Shown here in pieces: positions 7,788 to 16,484 of a stretch of DNA of 64,000 nucleotides (positions are counted from its first letter, which is position 1; each line of letters begins with the position of its first letter). The notes beneath the pieces were generated by a model. It saw only the letters and a list, made by a program, of their open reading frames with translations, ran no database searches and was not told where the DNA came from. Origin of the DNA: QHXN01 sp963785125 (GTDB lineage Bacteria > Acidobacteriota > Blastocatellia > Pyrinomonadales > Pyrinomonadaceae); NCBI GenBank assembly GCA_963785125.1, contig CAWATU010000003.1:806001-870000 (forward strand). Direction: 5' to 3'. The position numbers and the translations under genes were made by a program.

Positions 7788-9188
7788 ATGGCATTCTGGA
7801 GACGCAAGAAAGAAGACCGCTACATCACGCTCGGCCTCAACGAGCCTTCGGCCGAAGCCCCGGCTGAGAAGCCGGCCGCTGAGACACGGCTCGAACCGCC
7901 TGCGGGCGCCGACGGCTCGACGCAGGCGCGCGAGCCCGCCGCAGTCCCGCCCGCCGTCGAGCCCGTGCCGACCGGCGCGCAGCCCGCGCCGCAGCCTGCG
8001 GCCGAGTCCGGCCTGACCGACGCGCGCCACGCGGAAGTCATCGAGACGCCGCGCCCTGCCGGTGTGCCCGCCCCCTTCGAGGCCAGCCAACGTGAGCAGC
8101 AGACCGCGCCGAGACCCGCTCCAACGGCCCAGGAGAGACCGCCGCAGGCACAGAGACCCGCTCCGGCGCGCACGTCGTCGTCGTTCTCCTCCTCCTCTTC
8201 AATCCTCGGCCTCAACCGCACGGACGAAGAGTTGCAGGCCGAGATCGAGGCGCTTGAGCAGACCTACGCCGCGCGCTTTACGCGCGCCATCTCCGCCACG
8301 CGCGAGTCTCTGTCGGAGAAGATCGACTCGGTCTTCGAGAACCGCAAGCAGATCGACGCGCAACTGCTCGACGAGCTGGAAGAGGCGCTCATCGCCGCCG
8401 ACCTCGGCGTCACGACGACGCTCGAAATCCTCGACAAGGTCAGGCGCGGCATCTCGCGCAAGGAGATCGGCGACATCGCCGCGCTCAAGGCCGCGCTCAA
8501 GTCCGAACTCCTCAACATCCTCCGCGACTCTGAGCGCAAGGGCGTTGCCACCGAGGAGAGCGTTGAAGATTCGATTACGCCGTACGTCATCATGGTCGTC
8601 GGCGTCAACGGTGTCGGGAAGACGACGACCATCGGCAAGCTCGCGCAACGCATCAAGGCCGAAGGGAACGACGTGCTCATCTGCGCCGCCGACACCTTCC
8701 GCGCCGCCGCCTCCGACCAGCTCGCCATCTGGGCCGAGCGCACGGGCGTCCCGCTCATTCAGCAGAAGTCGGGCACAGACCCCGCGGCCGTCCTCTTCGA
8801 CGCGCTCAAGGCCGCGAAGGCGCGCAAGTCGGACGTGCTCATCGTAGACACGGCGGGACGCCTGCACAACAAGTCGAACCTGATGGCCGAGTTGGAGAAG
8901 ATGAAGCGCGTCGCGGGGCGCGAGGTCGAGGGCGCGCCGCACGAGACGCTGCTCGTCGTGGACGCCGTGACGGGGCAGAACGGTCTGGAGCAGGCGCGAC
9001 AGTTTTTGAAGACGGCGGGCGTGACCGGCATCGTCCTGACGAAGCTCGACGGCACGGCCAAAGGCGGCATCGCCGTCGCCATCTCGAAGGAGTTGGGCCT
9101 GCCCATCCGCTACGCAGGCATCGGCGAGAAGGTGGACGACCTCGTCGTCTTCGACCCCGAGCAGTACGTCAACGGCCTCTTCGCATAA
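7788..9188 (+). CDS. ftsY: Signal recognition particle receptor FtsY
   Basis: GTPase that docks the SRP-ribosome complex at the membrane. Starting at ATG 7788 gives 466 residues; an upstream frame back to 7701 would run through the promoter and hairpin and is rejected. An Ala/Pro/Glu-rich N-terminal A region (about 20-150) precedes the NG domain. Seen: P-loop GVNGVGKTTTIGKLA, DTFRAAASDQL, DTAGRLHNKSNLM and TKLDGTAKGG, all diagnostic for SRP GTPases. An ECF-free housekeeping promoter lies just upstream. ribD follows after 5 bases. Confidence 0.96.
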   Translation: MAFWRRKKEDRYITLGLNEPSAEAPAEKPAAETRLEPPAGADGSTQAREPAAVPPAVEPVPTGAQPAPQPAAESGLTDARHAEVIETPRPAGVPAPFEASQREQQTAPRPAPTAQERPPQAQRPAPARTSSSFSSSSSILGLNRTDEELQAEIEALEQTYAARFTRAISATRESLSEKIDSVFENRKQIDAQLLDELEEALIAADLGVTTTLEILDKVRRGISRKEIGDIAALKAALKSELLNILRDSERKGVATEESVEDSITPYVIMVVGVNGVGKTTTIGKLAQRIKAEGNDVLICAADTFRAAASDQLAIWAERTGVPLIQQKSGTDPAAVLFDALKAAKARKSDVLIVDTAGRLHNKSNLMAELEKMKRVAGREVEGAPHETLLVVDAVTGQNGLEQARQFLKTAGVTGIVLTKLDGTAKGGIAVAISKELGLPIRYAGIGEKVDDLVVFDPEQYVNGLFA

Positions 9189-9193
9189 ACTTC

Positions 9194-10321
9194 TTGACCC
9201 CCGATTCAAACCCGCAGACTCCAAACTTTGACGAGCGCATGATGGCGCGTGCGCTCGAACTGGCCGCGCGCGGGGCGGGGCAGGTGAGCCCGGGGCCGCT
9301 CGTCGGCTGCGTCGTCGTTGACGGCCGCGGCGAGGTCATCGGCGAGGGCTTCTACCTGTTCGAAGGAGTGAAGCACGCCGAGACCCTTGCGCTCGAACAG
9401 GCCGGCGCACGCGCACGCGGCGCGACCGCCTACGTCACGCTCGAACCGCACGCGCACACAGGTCGCACGCCGCCTTGCACCGAGGCGCTCATCCGCGCAG
9501 GCATCGCGCGCGTCGTCGCGCCCGTCGAAGACCCGAACCCGCTCGTCTCGGGCCGAGGGTTCGAGAAGCTGCGTGAGTCGAACATCGAAGTGACGGTCGG
9601 CGTGCTCGCCGCGGAGGCCGCGCGGCTCAACGAGAAGTACTTCCAGGCGCTCAGGCGCGGGCGTCCCTTCGTACACCTGAAACTCGCCTGCTCGCTCGAC
9701 GGGCGCATCGCCACGAGCACGGGACACGCGCGTTGGATCAGCGGCCCCGAGTCGCGCGAGCGCGCACACCAGATGCGCCGCGAGTACGACGCCATCCTCG
9801 TCGGCTCCGGCACGGTTGCCAAAGACAACCCGCTGCTCACAGACCGCAGCGGCCTCACGCGCCGCCGCCCGCTCCTGCGCGTCGTGCTCGACGAGCACCT
9901 GCGCCTCGGCCCACAGTCACAGCTCGCGCGGACGGCGCGCGAGACGCCCGTCCTTGTTTTCACTTCGGAGCGGACGGACGCGCACCGTGTCTCGGAGCTT
10001 GAGGCGTGCGGAGTCGAAGTTTTAAGTGCGGCCACGGGCGGGCGCGACCTCACGGCCGTGTTGGAAGAACTGCGCCGCCGCGAGGTTCAGTCGCTCATCA
10101 TCGAGGGCGGCGCGGGCGTGGCCGGCGCCTTCCTGCGCACAGGGCTCGTAGACAAGGCGAGCTTCTTCGTCGCTCCGCTCATCCTCGGCTCCGACGCCCT
10201 CGGCGCCATCTCCGGCGCCGGCCCGCTCACCGTCCCCGAGGCCACACGCCTCCGCGAAGTCGAGACGCACAGGCACGGTGACGACGTTGAGGTAACGGGC
10301 TACCTTTTTAGTGATGAGTGA
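9194..10321 (+). CDS. ribD: Bifunctional riboflavin biosynthesis deaminase/reductase RibD
   Basis: Catalyses the deaminase and reductase steps of riboflavin synthesis. The 375 residues consist of an N-terminal CMP/dCMP-deaminase-like domain (about 15-150) and a C-terminal reductase (about 155-370, with HLKLACSLDGRIAT and IEGGAGVAGAFL). The HAE motif is at 61-63. The usual zinc motif EPC...PPC reads EPH...PPC: a His replaces the first Cys at residue 86, while Cys95 is kept. The TTG start at 9194 is preferred because FDERMMARALELA belongs to the conserved fold. The stop codon lies inside a hairpin repeat. Confidence 0.93.
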   Translation: MTPDSNPQTPNFDERMMARALELAARGAGQVSPGPLVGCVVVDGRGEVIGEGFYLFEGVKHAETLALEQAGARARGATAYVTLEPHAHTGRTPPCTEALIRAGIARVVAPVEDPNPLVSGRGFEKLRESNIEVTVGVLAAEAARLNEKYFQALRRGRPFVHLKLACSLDGRIATSTGHARWISGPESRERAHQMRREYDAILVGSGTVAKDNPLLTDRSGLTRRRPLLRVVLDEHLRLGPQSQLARTARETPVLVFTSERTDAHRVSELEACGVEVLSAATGGRDLTAVLEELRRREVQSLIIEGGAGVAGAFLRTGLVDKASFFVAPLILGSDALGAISGAGPLTVPEATRLREVETHRHGDDVEVTGYLFSDE

Positions 10322-10391
10322 TGAGTGATAAGTGATAAGAGGAAGACAACACACTTTCTCTTCTCATCACTCATCACTCATCACTTATCAC
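10311..10391. repeat. Heptamer-repeat hairpin between ribD and rsmA
   Basis: Arms 10311-10342 and 10360-10391 are runs of GTGATGA/GTGATAA-type 7-mers and nearly complementary. The ribD stop codon (10319-10321) and its last codons lie inside the left arm. The right arm ends 9 bases before the rsmA ATG. Confidence 0.9.
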
Positions 10392-10400
10392 GGCTTTTCA

Positions 10401-11225
10401 ATGAATCTCCCGCGCGCTAAAAAGAGGCTGGGGCAGAATTTCCTGGTTGACGAGTCGTACGCGCGGCGCATCGTCGGCGCGCTTGGTCCGCGCGCGGGCG
10501 AGACGGTTTTGGAGATCGGGCCGGGGCGCGGCGCGCTGACGGGCCTGTTGTTGGAGAGCGGCGCGCGCGTCGTCGCGGTCGAGCTGGACAGGGAACTTGC
10601 CCCCCTGCTGCGCGAGCGCTTCGGCGGGCGCGCGGAGTTTAAACTGGTCGAAGCCGACGCGCTCGCGTTGGATTTCTGCGCGGCGTTGGAGCCCGCGGGC
10701 GAAGCGCGCGTCGTGGCGAACCTGCCTTACAACATCTCGACCGCCATCCTCCAGCGTCTCTTTGAGCAGCGGCGGTGCGTGCCCGAGATGATCCTGATGC
10801 TCCAGCGCGAAGTCGTCGAGCGCATCACGGCGCCCCCAGGCTCGGCCGAGCGCGGATACCTGACGGTGCTCGTCGAAGCGTTCTGCCAATCGGAGGCGCT
10901 CTTTGACGTGCCGCCCGGCGCCTTCCGCCCCGTGCCGAAGGTCTGGAGCACGGTCGCGCGCCTGCGCGCCAGAGACGCCGACGCCGAGGGCTTCGACGAA
11001 AAGTTGTTCCTCCGCCTGGCCGGCGCGGGCTTCGCGCAGAAGCGCAAGACCATCCTCAACAACCTGCGCTCGGCCCCCGAAGATCTGCGCGCCCTCTTCG
11101 AAGAGGCGGGAGGCGCGGCCGCGTTGCTCGAAGCCGCGGGCGTAGACCCCGGGCGGCGCGCCGAGGCGCTGACGCTCGCCGAGTGGGTCGCCCTCACGAA
11201 GGCGCTGCCGGGCCGCGGGCGTTAG
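10401..11225 (+). CDS. rsmA: 16S rRNA dimethyladenosine transferase RsmA (KsgA)
   Basis: SAM-dependent enzyme that dimethylates two adjacent adenosines near the 3' end of 16S rRNA. The 274 residues from ATG 10401 show the N-terminal KKRLGQNFLVD, SAM motif VLEIGPGRGALTGLL, and NLPYNIST with the catalytic NxPY motif. An upstream in-frame extension would be translated from the repeat hairpin and is rejected. Family length is typical. Confidence 0.95.
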   Translation: MNLPRAKKRLGQNFLVDESYARRIVGALGPRAGETVLEIGPGRGALTGLLLESGARVVAVELDRELAPLLRERFGGRAEFKLVEADALALDFCAALEPAGEARVVANLPYNISTAILQRLFEQRRCVPEMILMLQREVVERITAPPGSAERGYLTVLVEAFCQSEALFDVPPGAFRPVPKVWSTVARLRARDADAEGFDEKLFLRLAGAGFAQKRKTILNNLRSAPEDLRALFEEAGGAAALLEAAGVDPGRRAEALTLAEWVALTKALPGRGR

Positions 11226-11251
11226 CGGGCGAAGCGTGCGTGCGCCTGTGC

Positions 11252-11257
11252 TATACT
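11252..11257 (+). promoter_or_regulatory. Extended -10 element upstream of RNase J
   Basis: TATACT preceded by TGC, the extended -10 form, lies about 75 bases before the RNase J start. No clear -35 is seen. Confidence 0.4.
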
Positions 11258-11332
11258 AACCACTTGCGCCCCCTTAAATTTTGTCACCGGCGCCCGACAG
11301 TAGGGACGCCTTATTGGAGATAACTGTAACAA

Positions 11333-13003
11333 GTGAGTAACGTAATTGAAGTAATGCCCCTCGGCGGAGTCGGCGAGTTCGGCTGCAACTGCATGGCGGT
11401 GCGTTACGGCGAGGACATGATCCTCGTCGATACCGGCATGGGCTTCCCCCAGGAGACCGCCTACGGCGTGGACGTGGAGGTGCCCGACTTCGACTTCCTC
11501 GAAAAGTTCCGGGACCAGATCATCGCCGTCGTCATCACGCACGGCCACGAAGACCACATCGGCGCGGTGCCGTACGTCTTGAAGAAGTTCAACGTGCCGC
11601 TCTACGCCTCGCACTTCACGATGGGGCTCATCGAATACAAGCTCGAAGAGCACGACATCCTCGGCGACGTGATTCTCCACCGCGTCGAGCCGCGCGACAA
11701 GGTTGAAATAGGCGAGTTCGAGGTCGAGTTCATCCGCGTCTCGCACTCGCTCATCGACTGCTTCGCGCTCGCCATCAACACGCCCGTCGGCACCCTCATC
11801 CACACCGGCGACTACAAGGTGGACGAGACGCCCGTCATCGGCGAGCCCATCGACCTGCGGACGCTGCGCCGCTACGGGCAGGAGGGCGTGCTCGCCTTAA
11901 CGTCCGATTCGACGAACGCCACGGTGCCGGGCCGCACGCCGTCCGAGCGCGCCGTCATCCCCGACTTCGAGGAGATCTTCTCGGAGGCCGAGGGGCGCAT
12001 CTTCGTCGCCACCTTCGCCTCTTCGATTCACCGCCTGCAAATCGTCATCGACGTGGCGCAGCAGTTCGACCGCAAGGTCTGCGTGCTCGGCCGCTCGATG
12101 ATTAAGAACGTCGAGATCGCGGAGCGGCTCGGCTACCTCGATCTGCACGAGGGGATGCTCGTCTCGCTCCAGCAGGCGAAGAAGATGCCCGAGGACGAGA
12201 TCGTCTACCTCGTCACCGGCTCGCAGGGCGAGCCGCGCGCGGCGCTCTCGCAGCTCTCGAACGGGTCGTACAAGGGGCTCACGATTTCGGACGGCGACAC
12301 GGTCGTGCTCTCCGCTCGCATCATCCCGGGCAACGAACGCTCCATCTCGCGCCTCATCGGCGAAATCTACAAGCGCGGCGCCGCCATCATCGACGAGAAG
12401 CGGCGGCTCATCCACGTCTCCGGCCACGCCTCGCAGGAGGACATCAGGATCATGACCGAGGCCGTCCGGCCCGAGTTCGTCATCCCCGTCCACGGCGAGT
12501 ACCGGATGCTCTACCGCCACAAGGAGTTTCTGAAGAATCACTGCGACTTCCCCGAGGCCAACATCATCCTCATCGAGAACGGCGACACGCTTGAGCTTGA
12601 GCCCGGCCGCGCGAAGGTGGTGGAGAAGCGCGAGGTCGGCCGCACCTTCATCGACGATAGCGGCTTCGAGGAGATCGACGGCGAGGTCGTCAAGGAGCGC
12701 CGCCAGCTCGCCTACGACGGCGTCATCACGCCCGTCGTCACCATCGACGAGGAGTCGGGCGAGCTCGAAGGCGAGCCCGAGGTCGTCGCCCGCGGCGTGC
12801 TGGGTCTGGACGGCAACGGCAACTCGGCCGCCCTGCTGCGCGACATGCGCCGCGTCGTCACCGACACGGTCAACAAAGCCACGCGCGCCGAGCGCCGCGA
12901 CTCCTCCATCCTGAAGGAGCGCGTGCGCCTCGAACTCAAACGCTACATCCAGAAGCAGACCGGCGCGCGTCCCGTCATCATGCCCGTCGTCGTGCAAATT
13001 TAA
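11333..13003 (+). CDS. rnj: Ribonuclease J
   Basis: Metallo-beta-lactamase/beta-CASP ribonuclease with 5' exonuclease and endonuclease activity in RNA decay and maturation. The 556 residues show the zinc motif HGHEDHIGAVPY (about residue 64), HSLIDC, HTGDYKVD, and the beta-CASP region with VSGHASQEDI and VIPVHGEYRM. The C-terminal domain is present, so the protein is full length. It starts at GTG 11333. Its presence alongside a Gram-negative envelope fits Acidobacteriota. Confidence 0.95.
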   Translation: MSNVIEVMPLGGVGEFGCNCMAVRYGEDMILVDTGMGFPQETAYGVDVEVPDFDFLEKFRDQIIAVVITHGHEDHIGAVPYVLKKFNVPLYASHFTMGLIEYKLEEHDILGDVILHRVEPRDKVEIGEFEVEFIRVSHSLIDCFALAINTPVGTLIHTGDYKVDETPVIGEPIDLRTLRRYGQEGVLALTSDSTNATVPGRTPSERAVIPDFEEIFSEAEGRIFVATFASSIHRLQIVIDVAQQFDRKVCVLGRSMIKNVEIAERLGYLDLHEGMLVSLQQAKKMPEDEIVYLVTGSQGEPRAALSQLSNGSYKGLTISDGDTVVLSARIIPGNERSISRLIGEIYKRGAAIIDEKRRLIHVSGHASQEDIRIMTEAVRPEFVIPVHGEYRMLYRHKEFLKNHCDFPEANIILIENGDTLELEPGRAKVVEKREVGRTFIDDSGFEEIDGEVVKERRQLAYDGVITPVVTIDEESGELEGEPEVVARGVLGLDGNGNSAALLRDMRRVVTDTVNKATRAERRDSSILKERVRLELKRYIQKQTGARPVIMPVVVQI

Positions 13004-13066
13004 GGCGCGCGTCAGACCAATGCGATTCGCCTTCCGGGGGCGGCCCGGCTGACCTCCTCGCAACGC

Positions 13067-13735
13067 ATGAAGCTCGAAGCACGCACGTTCGTCCTACTCG
13101 CACTTCTGCTCTGCTCGGCGCGCGCGGCCTCCGCGCAGGGCTCGCCCCCCGCCCCCACGCCCGAAGTTAAGCCGGTCAGCATCGCCCTGGTCGTGGACGC
13201 CTCGACCTCGGTGGGTGCGCTCGACAAGGCGGGCGGCAAGCAGTTCCGCGAATCCTTTGAGCACTTCGCGGCGGCCGAAGGCGGGCGGGACGAGTTCTTC
13301 GTCGTCAAAGTATCCACGCGGCCGTCGCTCTACCTCAACCGGACGGAGGACGCTGCGGAAGTCTCGAAGGCGCTGGGCAGACTCTTCTCGAAGCAGGAGA
13401 CGGGTGCGACCACGCTCTACGACGGCTGTGCGCTCGCGGTGGATGGGTTGGCGGCGGGGAGGCACGAGGGGCGCTTCGTGCTCCTCCTGAGCGACGGGCT
13501 GGACACTCTCTCGGAGTTATCTATCGAAGATGTCACGAACATGCTCAAGCGCACGGGCGTGAGGCTCTTCGCCATCGAGGTCGGCGAGAGGTCGCCCGTC
13601 CCCGAACACCGTCAGCTCGGTTTCCGGAATCTTGAGCAACTGGCTAAGGCTTCGGGAGGTGCGGCCTACAGGGTGAAGAAGGCGAGCGAGTTCGACTCTA
13701 TCCTGACGAGCATCAGGGCGCTGCTGCGCCGTTAG
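13067..13735 (+). CDS. Secreted VWA-domain protein
   Basis: 222-residue exported protein. A signal peptide (cleavage near AASA-QG, about residue 24) is followed by a von Willebrand A domain. The MIDAS metal-site motif is VDASTSVG (about 44-51), with further elements GATTLYDG and LLSDGLDT. Acidobacteria encode many secreted VWA proteins of this size. The ligand is unknown. It is 63 bases after RNase J and 11 bases before the ACT gene. Confidence 0.82.
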   Translation: MKLEARTFVLLALLLCSARAASAQGSPPAPTPEVKPVSIALVVDASTSVGALDKAGGKQFRESFEHFAAAEGGRDEFFVVKVSTRPSLYLNRTEDAAEVSKALGRLFSKQETGATTLYDGCALAVDGLAAGRHEGRFVLLLSDGLDTLSELSIEDVTNMLKRTGVRLFAIEVGERSPVPEHRQLGFRNLEQLAKASGGAAYRVKKASEFDSILTSIRALLRR

Positions 13736-13746
13736 CCATACGCCAA

Positions 13747-14190
13747 ATGCCCGACGCCGACGTACCCACACTACTGAGTCGCGCGAAGGTCGAGGTCGCG
13801 CCCGAGACCTACGTCCTCGTCGGGATGCGTCACGCCGACTGGGCGCGGCTGTTGGAGAACCCGGAGCTGAGCCCGCGCGCCGAGTCGAACTTCATGCTGC
13901 TGCGCGACCCGTTCGAGGTGACGCTGCTCTTCGAGGAGTCGGACTGGCGCGCGATGCGCCACGCGGCGCGGGACGCGAAGACGGAGGCGGGTTTCCGTCT
14001 GGTGACGCTCGACGTGGAACTCGGCTGGGACGTGGTCGGCTTCCTCGCCCACGTCACGCGGATACTCGCCGCGGAAGGCGTCCCCGTCGGCGCGCTCTCC
14101 GCCTTCTCGCGCGACCACCTTTTAATCAAACAAGATGATTTAGGCAAAGCCCTGCGCGCCCTGGGCGAGCACGTGGCCGAGCTGTGCTGA
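13747..14190 (+). CDS. ACT-domain protein of unknown ligand
   Basis: 147 residues. The C-terminal half (about 78-145) reads as an ACT-type ligand-binding fold: LDVELGWDVVGFLAHVTRILAAEGV followed by a second strand HLLIKQDD and helix. The N-terminal half resembles tandem-ACT proteins of the DUF2241 type. It is soluble, with no enzyme domain. It sits between a VWA gene and an SDR gene, with only 7 bases to the latter. A regulatory amino-acid sensor is the likely role, but this is inference. Confidence 0.7.
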   Translation: MPDADVPTLLSRAKVEVAPETYVLVGMRHADWARLLENPELSPRAESNFMLLRDPFEVTLLFEESDWRAMRHAARDAKTEAGFRLVTLDVELGWDVVGFLAHVTRILAAEGVPVGALSAFSRDHLLIKQDDLGKALRALGEHVAELC

Positions 14191-14197
14191 GTCTCCG

Positions 14198-14971
14198 ATG
14201 AAATACGACTGGAAGGGAAAAGTTGTCCTCATCACCGGCGCGTCGTCGGGGATAGGGCGTGCGCTGGCGCTGGAGTTGGCGAAGCGCGGCGCGCGCGTGG
14301 GCCTGACGGCGCGGCGGGGCGAAGAGCTTTTGCGTCTGGGCGACGAGATAGAGCGCGCGGGCGGCGAGGCGCTGGCGATGCCGGCGGACGTGCGCGACCC
14401 CGAGGCGATGAACGGCGTGGTCCGGAGCGTGCTGTCGAGGTGGGGCCAAGTTGACGTGCTCATCGCGAACGCCGGGATGAGCAGCACGGCGGCCGGGACG
14501 AAGCTCAACGCGGGCGAGGTCGGCGACGTGATCTCGATCAACGTGCTCGGCGTCGTCAACAGTGTCGCGGCCGTTCTGCCCGGGATGCTTGAGCGCGGGG
14601 CGGGGCACCTCGTCGCCATCTCAAGCCTTGCATCATATCGCGGGATGCCGAAGTCGGGCGCCTACAGCGCGAGCAAGGCCGCCGTCTCGACCCTCTTCGA
14701 ATCCCTGCGCGTAGACCTGCGCCAGAGCCACATCGACGTGACGACGATTCACCCCGGCTTCATCCGCACGCCGATGACCGCGGGCCGCAAGAAGAAGCTG
14801 CCCTTCCTGCTCGAACCCGAGGACGCCGCCTGCCGCATCATCCGCGCCATCGAACGGCGCGCGCGCACCTACGCCTTCCCCTGGCAACTCGCGGCGCTCG
14901 TCCGCGTCATCAGACACATCCCCGGCGCCGTCTACGACCGGCTCGCCTCCAACTCAAACTTTCGAGAGTAG
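14198..14971 (+). CDS. Short-chain dehydrogenase/reductase
   Basis: NAD(P)-dependent oxidoreductase of 257 residues. Cofactor motif TGASSGIGRALA (about 13-24), NAG at about 90, catalytic Ser in ISSLAS and YSASK (about 153-157). The substrate-loop sequence GFIRTPMT and the C-terminus resemble SDRs acting on lipid-like or keto substrates. Substrate not determined. The stop codon TAG (14969-14971) is inside the next hairpin repeat. Confidence 0.88.
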   Translation: MKYDWKGKVVLITGASSGIGRALALELAKRGARVGLTARRGEELLRLGDEIERAGGEALAMPADVRDPEAMNGVVRSVLSRWGQVDVLIANAGMSSTAAGTKLNAGEVGDVISINVLGVVNSVAAVLPGMLERGAGHLVAISSLASYRGMPKSGAYSASKAAVSTLFESLRVDLRQSHIDVTTIHPGFIRTPMTAGRKKKLPFLLEPEDAACRIIRAIERRARTYAFPWQLAALVRVIRHIPGAVYDRLASNSNFRE

Positions 14972-15071
14972 ACGATGGACGATAGACCGTTGACGATGGC
15001 CGACCCTTCATCGCTCGCCGCCTGTTGTCAAAAACTCAGGCCGTCGTCTATCGTCTATCGTCCATCGTCTA
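14969..15071. repeat. Heptamer-repeat hairpin between the SDR gene and uppP
   Basis: Left arm 14969-15003 and right arm 15041-15071 consist of GACGATG/GACGATA-type words. The outer 18 bases pair perfectly and the inner parts partly. The SDR stop codon is inside the left arm, and the right arm ends 7 bases before the uppP ATG. Confidence 0.88.
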
Positions 15072-15078
15072 AAATCAC

Positions 15079-15967
15079 ATGAACATTCTTCAGGCAATCA
15101 TCCTCGGCATCGTGCAGGGGCTCACGGAGTTCATCCCCGTCAGCTCGACGGCGCACCTGATCTTCGCGACGCGCCTGACAGGGCTGTCGCAGGCGATGAC
15201 AGCCGAGCAGCAGACGGCCGTCATCGCCATCATCCAGTTGGGGACGCTCGCCGCCGTCTTCATCTACTTCGCGCGCGACATCTGGAACATCTGTTACGCG
15301 TTCGTGCGTGACCATCTCCTGCTGCTTCGCGGGCGCACGCCGCCGGGCATCGAGGGCACGGGGCTTCTGGGCAGCCGTCTGTCGCCCGAGGCGAAGCTCG
15401 GCTGGCTCATCTTCATCGGCTCTCTGCCCATCGGCGTCGTCGGTCTCATCTTTAAGAAGCAGATCGAGGGGACGTTCACCAAGAACCTCTGGGTCATCGC
15501 GACGATGATGGTCGTCGTCGCGCTCCTCCTGCTCGTCGCCGAGAAGGTCAGCAGCCCGGCGCAAGGGGATAGAGGAGCTGGGTCTCGGCGACGCCCTCGC
15601 CGTCGGCTTCGCGCAGGTGCTCTCGCTTATCCCGGGCGCGAGCCGTTCGGGATCGACCATCATGGGCGGCCTCTTCGCGGGCGAGCGGCGCGAGACGGCC
15701 GCGCGCTTCTCGTTCCTGCTCTCCATCCCGGCGATTACGGCCAGCGGTCTGCTCGAATTGAGGGAGGCCGTCCACCGTCTGCCCGCGGGCAGCGCCGTGC
15801 CGCTCGTCGTCGCGACCGTGGTCTCGGGGCTCGTCGGCTACGCCTCCATCTGGTTCCTCCTACGCTTCCTGCGCGAGCACTCGACCGGCGTCTTCATCGG
15901 CTACCGCCTGATCGTCGGCGCGCTCATCCTGCTGCTGCTCTTCGCCGGCGCCGTCAACCCCCTTTGA
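15079..15967 (+). CDS. uppP: Undecaprenyl-diphosphatase UppP, apparent frameshift at about 15564-15567
   Basis: Membrane phosphatase that recycles undecaprenyl diphosphate for cell-wall synthesis. Frame 1 from 15079 encodes the N-terminal half with GLTEFIPVSSTAHL. Near a GGGG run (15564-15567) similarity jumps by one base to the frame encoding SLIPGASRSGST and the last membrane helices, stopping at 15967. Removing one G joins the halves as ...QGIEELGLGDALAVG. Both catalytic motifs are intact. As uppP is usually important for growth, a sequencing or assembly insertion is more likely than a true pseudogene. Confidence 0.9.
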
Positions 15968-15973
15968 GATTTA

Positions 15974-16060
15974 TTCATTGTCCCATCGGGTCATTGATTC
16001 ATTTGAAGAAGGCCAGTCGGGTTCTCTTCAAATGAATCAATGACCCGATGGGACAATGAA
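15974..16060. repeat. Perfect 36-bp inverted repeat after uppP
   Basis: Arms 15974-16009 and 16025-16060 are perfectly complementary over 36 bases, around a 15-base loop. The words TCATTGA/TTCATTT give only a weak 7-base period here. It begins 7 bases after the uppP stop codon. Confidence 0.92.
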
Positions 16061-16163
16061 CCAATTCTTTCGGCTCGCGCGCCGCCGCCGCATCGGTTAA
16101 ACTTAAGTCGCCCCTCCCGCTTCGGCAGCTATTTCTCGCAACGGATCGGAAGGCGACCTTGCA

Positions 16164-16484
16164 ATGAGCGACTCAATCAAGATCGACCCCCCTTCGCAGC
16201 GCCCGCGCAGCCCGCGCGTGCCTGTCAATTTCACAGTCGAGCTGGAAGGAGTTGACGACGACGGCGCCCCTTTTAAAGTCTCGGCCGAGGCCGTCCGCGT
16301 CAGCCGGGGCGGCGCCACACTCATCACGGACATCCCGGCACACGTCGGTTTGAAAGTTCGGCTGACACCTCCCTTCGGCCGCTCGCTCGACGCCGAAGTC
16401 AACGGCGTCTGGACGGAAGGCGACGACGACCGCCAGTACATCGGCGTCCGCCTCCTCGACCCGAACGGGTGGTTCGCCGAATGA
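16164..16484 (+). CDS. PilZ-domain protein
   Basis: Small cytoplasmic protein of 106 residues. It has the PilZ layout: RxxR-like RPRSPRVPVNFTVELE (about 13-28) and a later strand with VSRGGATLITD in place of the canonical (D/N)xSxxG, then a beta-barrel ending IGVRLLDP. Many PilZ domains bind c-di-GMP, but the first motif here is degenerate, so binding is uncertain. Its TGA overlaps the ATG of recJ (ATGA at 16481-16484), which implies co-translation. Confidence 0.72.
   Translation: MSDSIKIDPPSQRPRSPRVPVNFTVELEGVDDDGAPFKVSAEAVRVSRGGATLITDIPAHVGLKVRLTPPFGRSLDAEVNGVWTEGDDDRQYIGVRLLDPNGWFAE

Noticed and set aside
15079..15967. Programmed ribosomal frameshift in uppP
   Set aside because: There is no slippery heptamer or downstream pseudoknot, and uppP is not known to use frameshifting. 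A one-base error at a G run is simpler.
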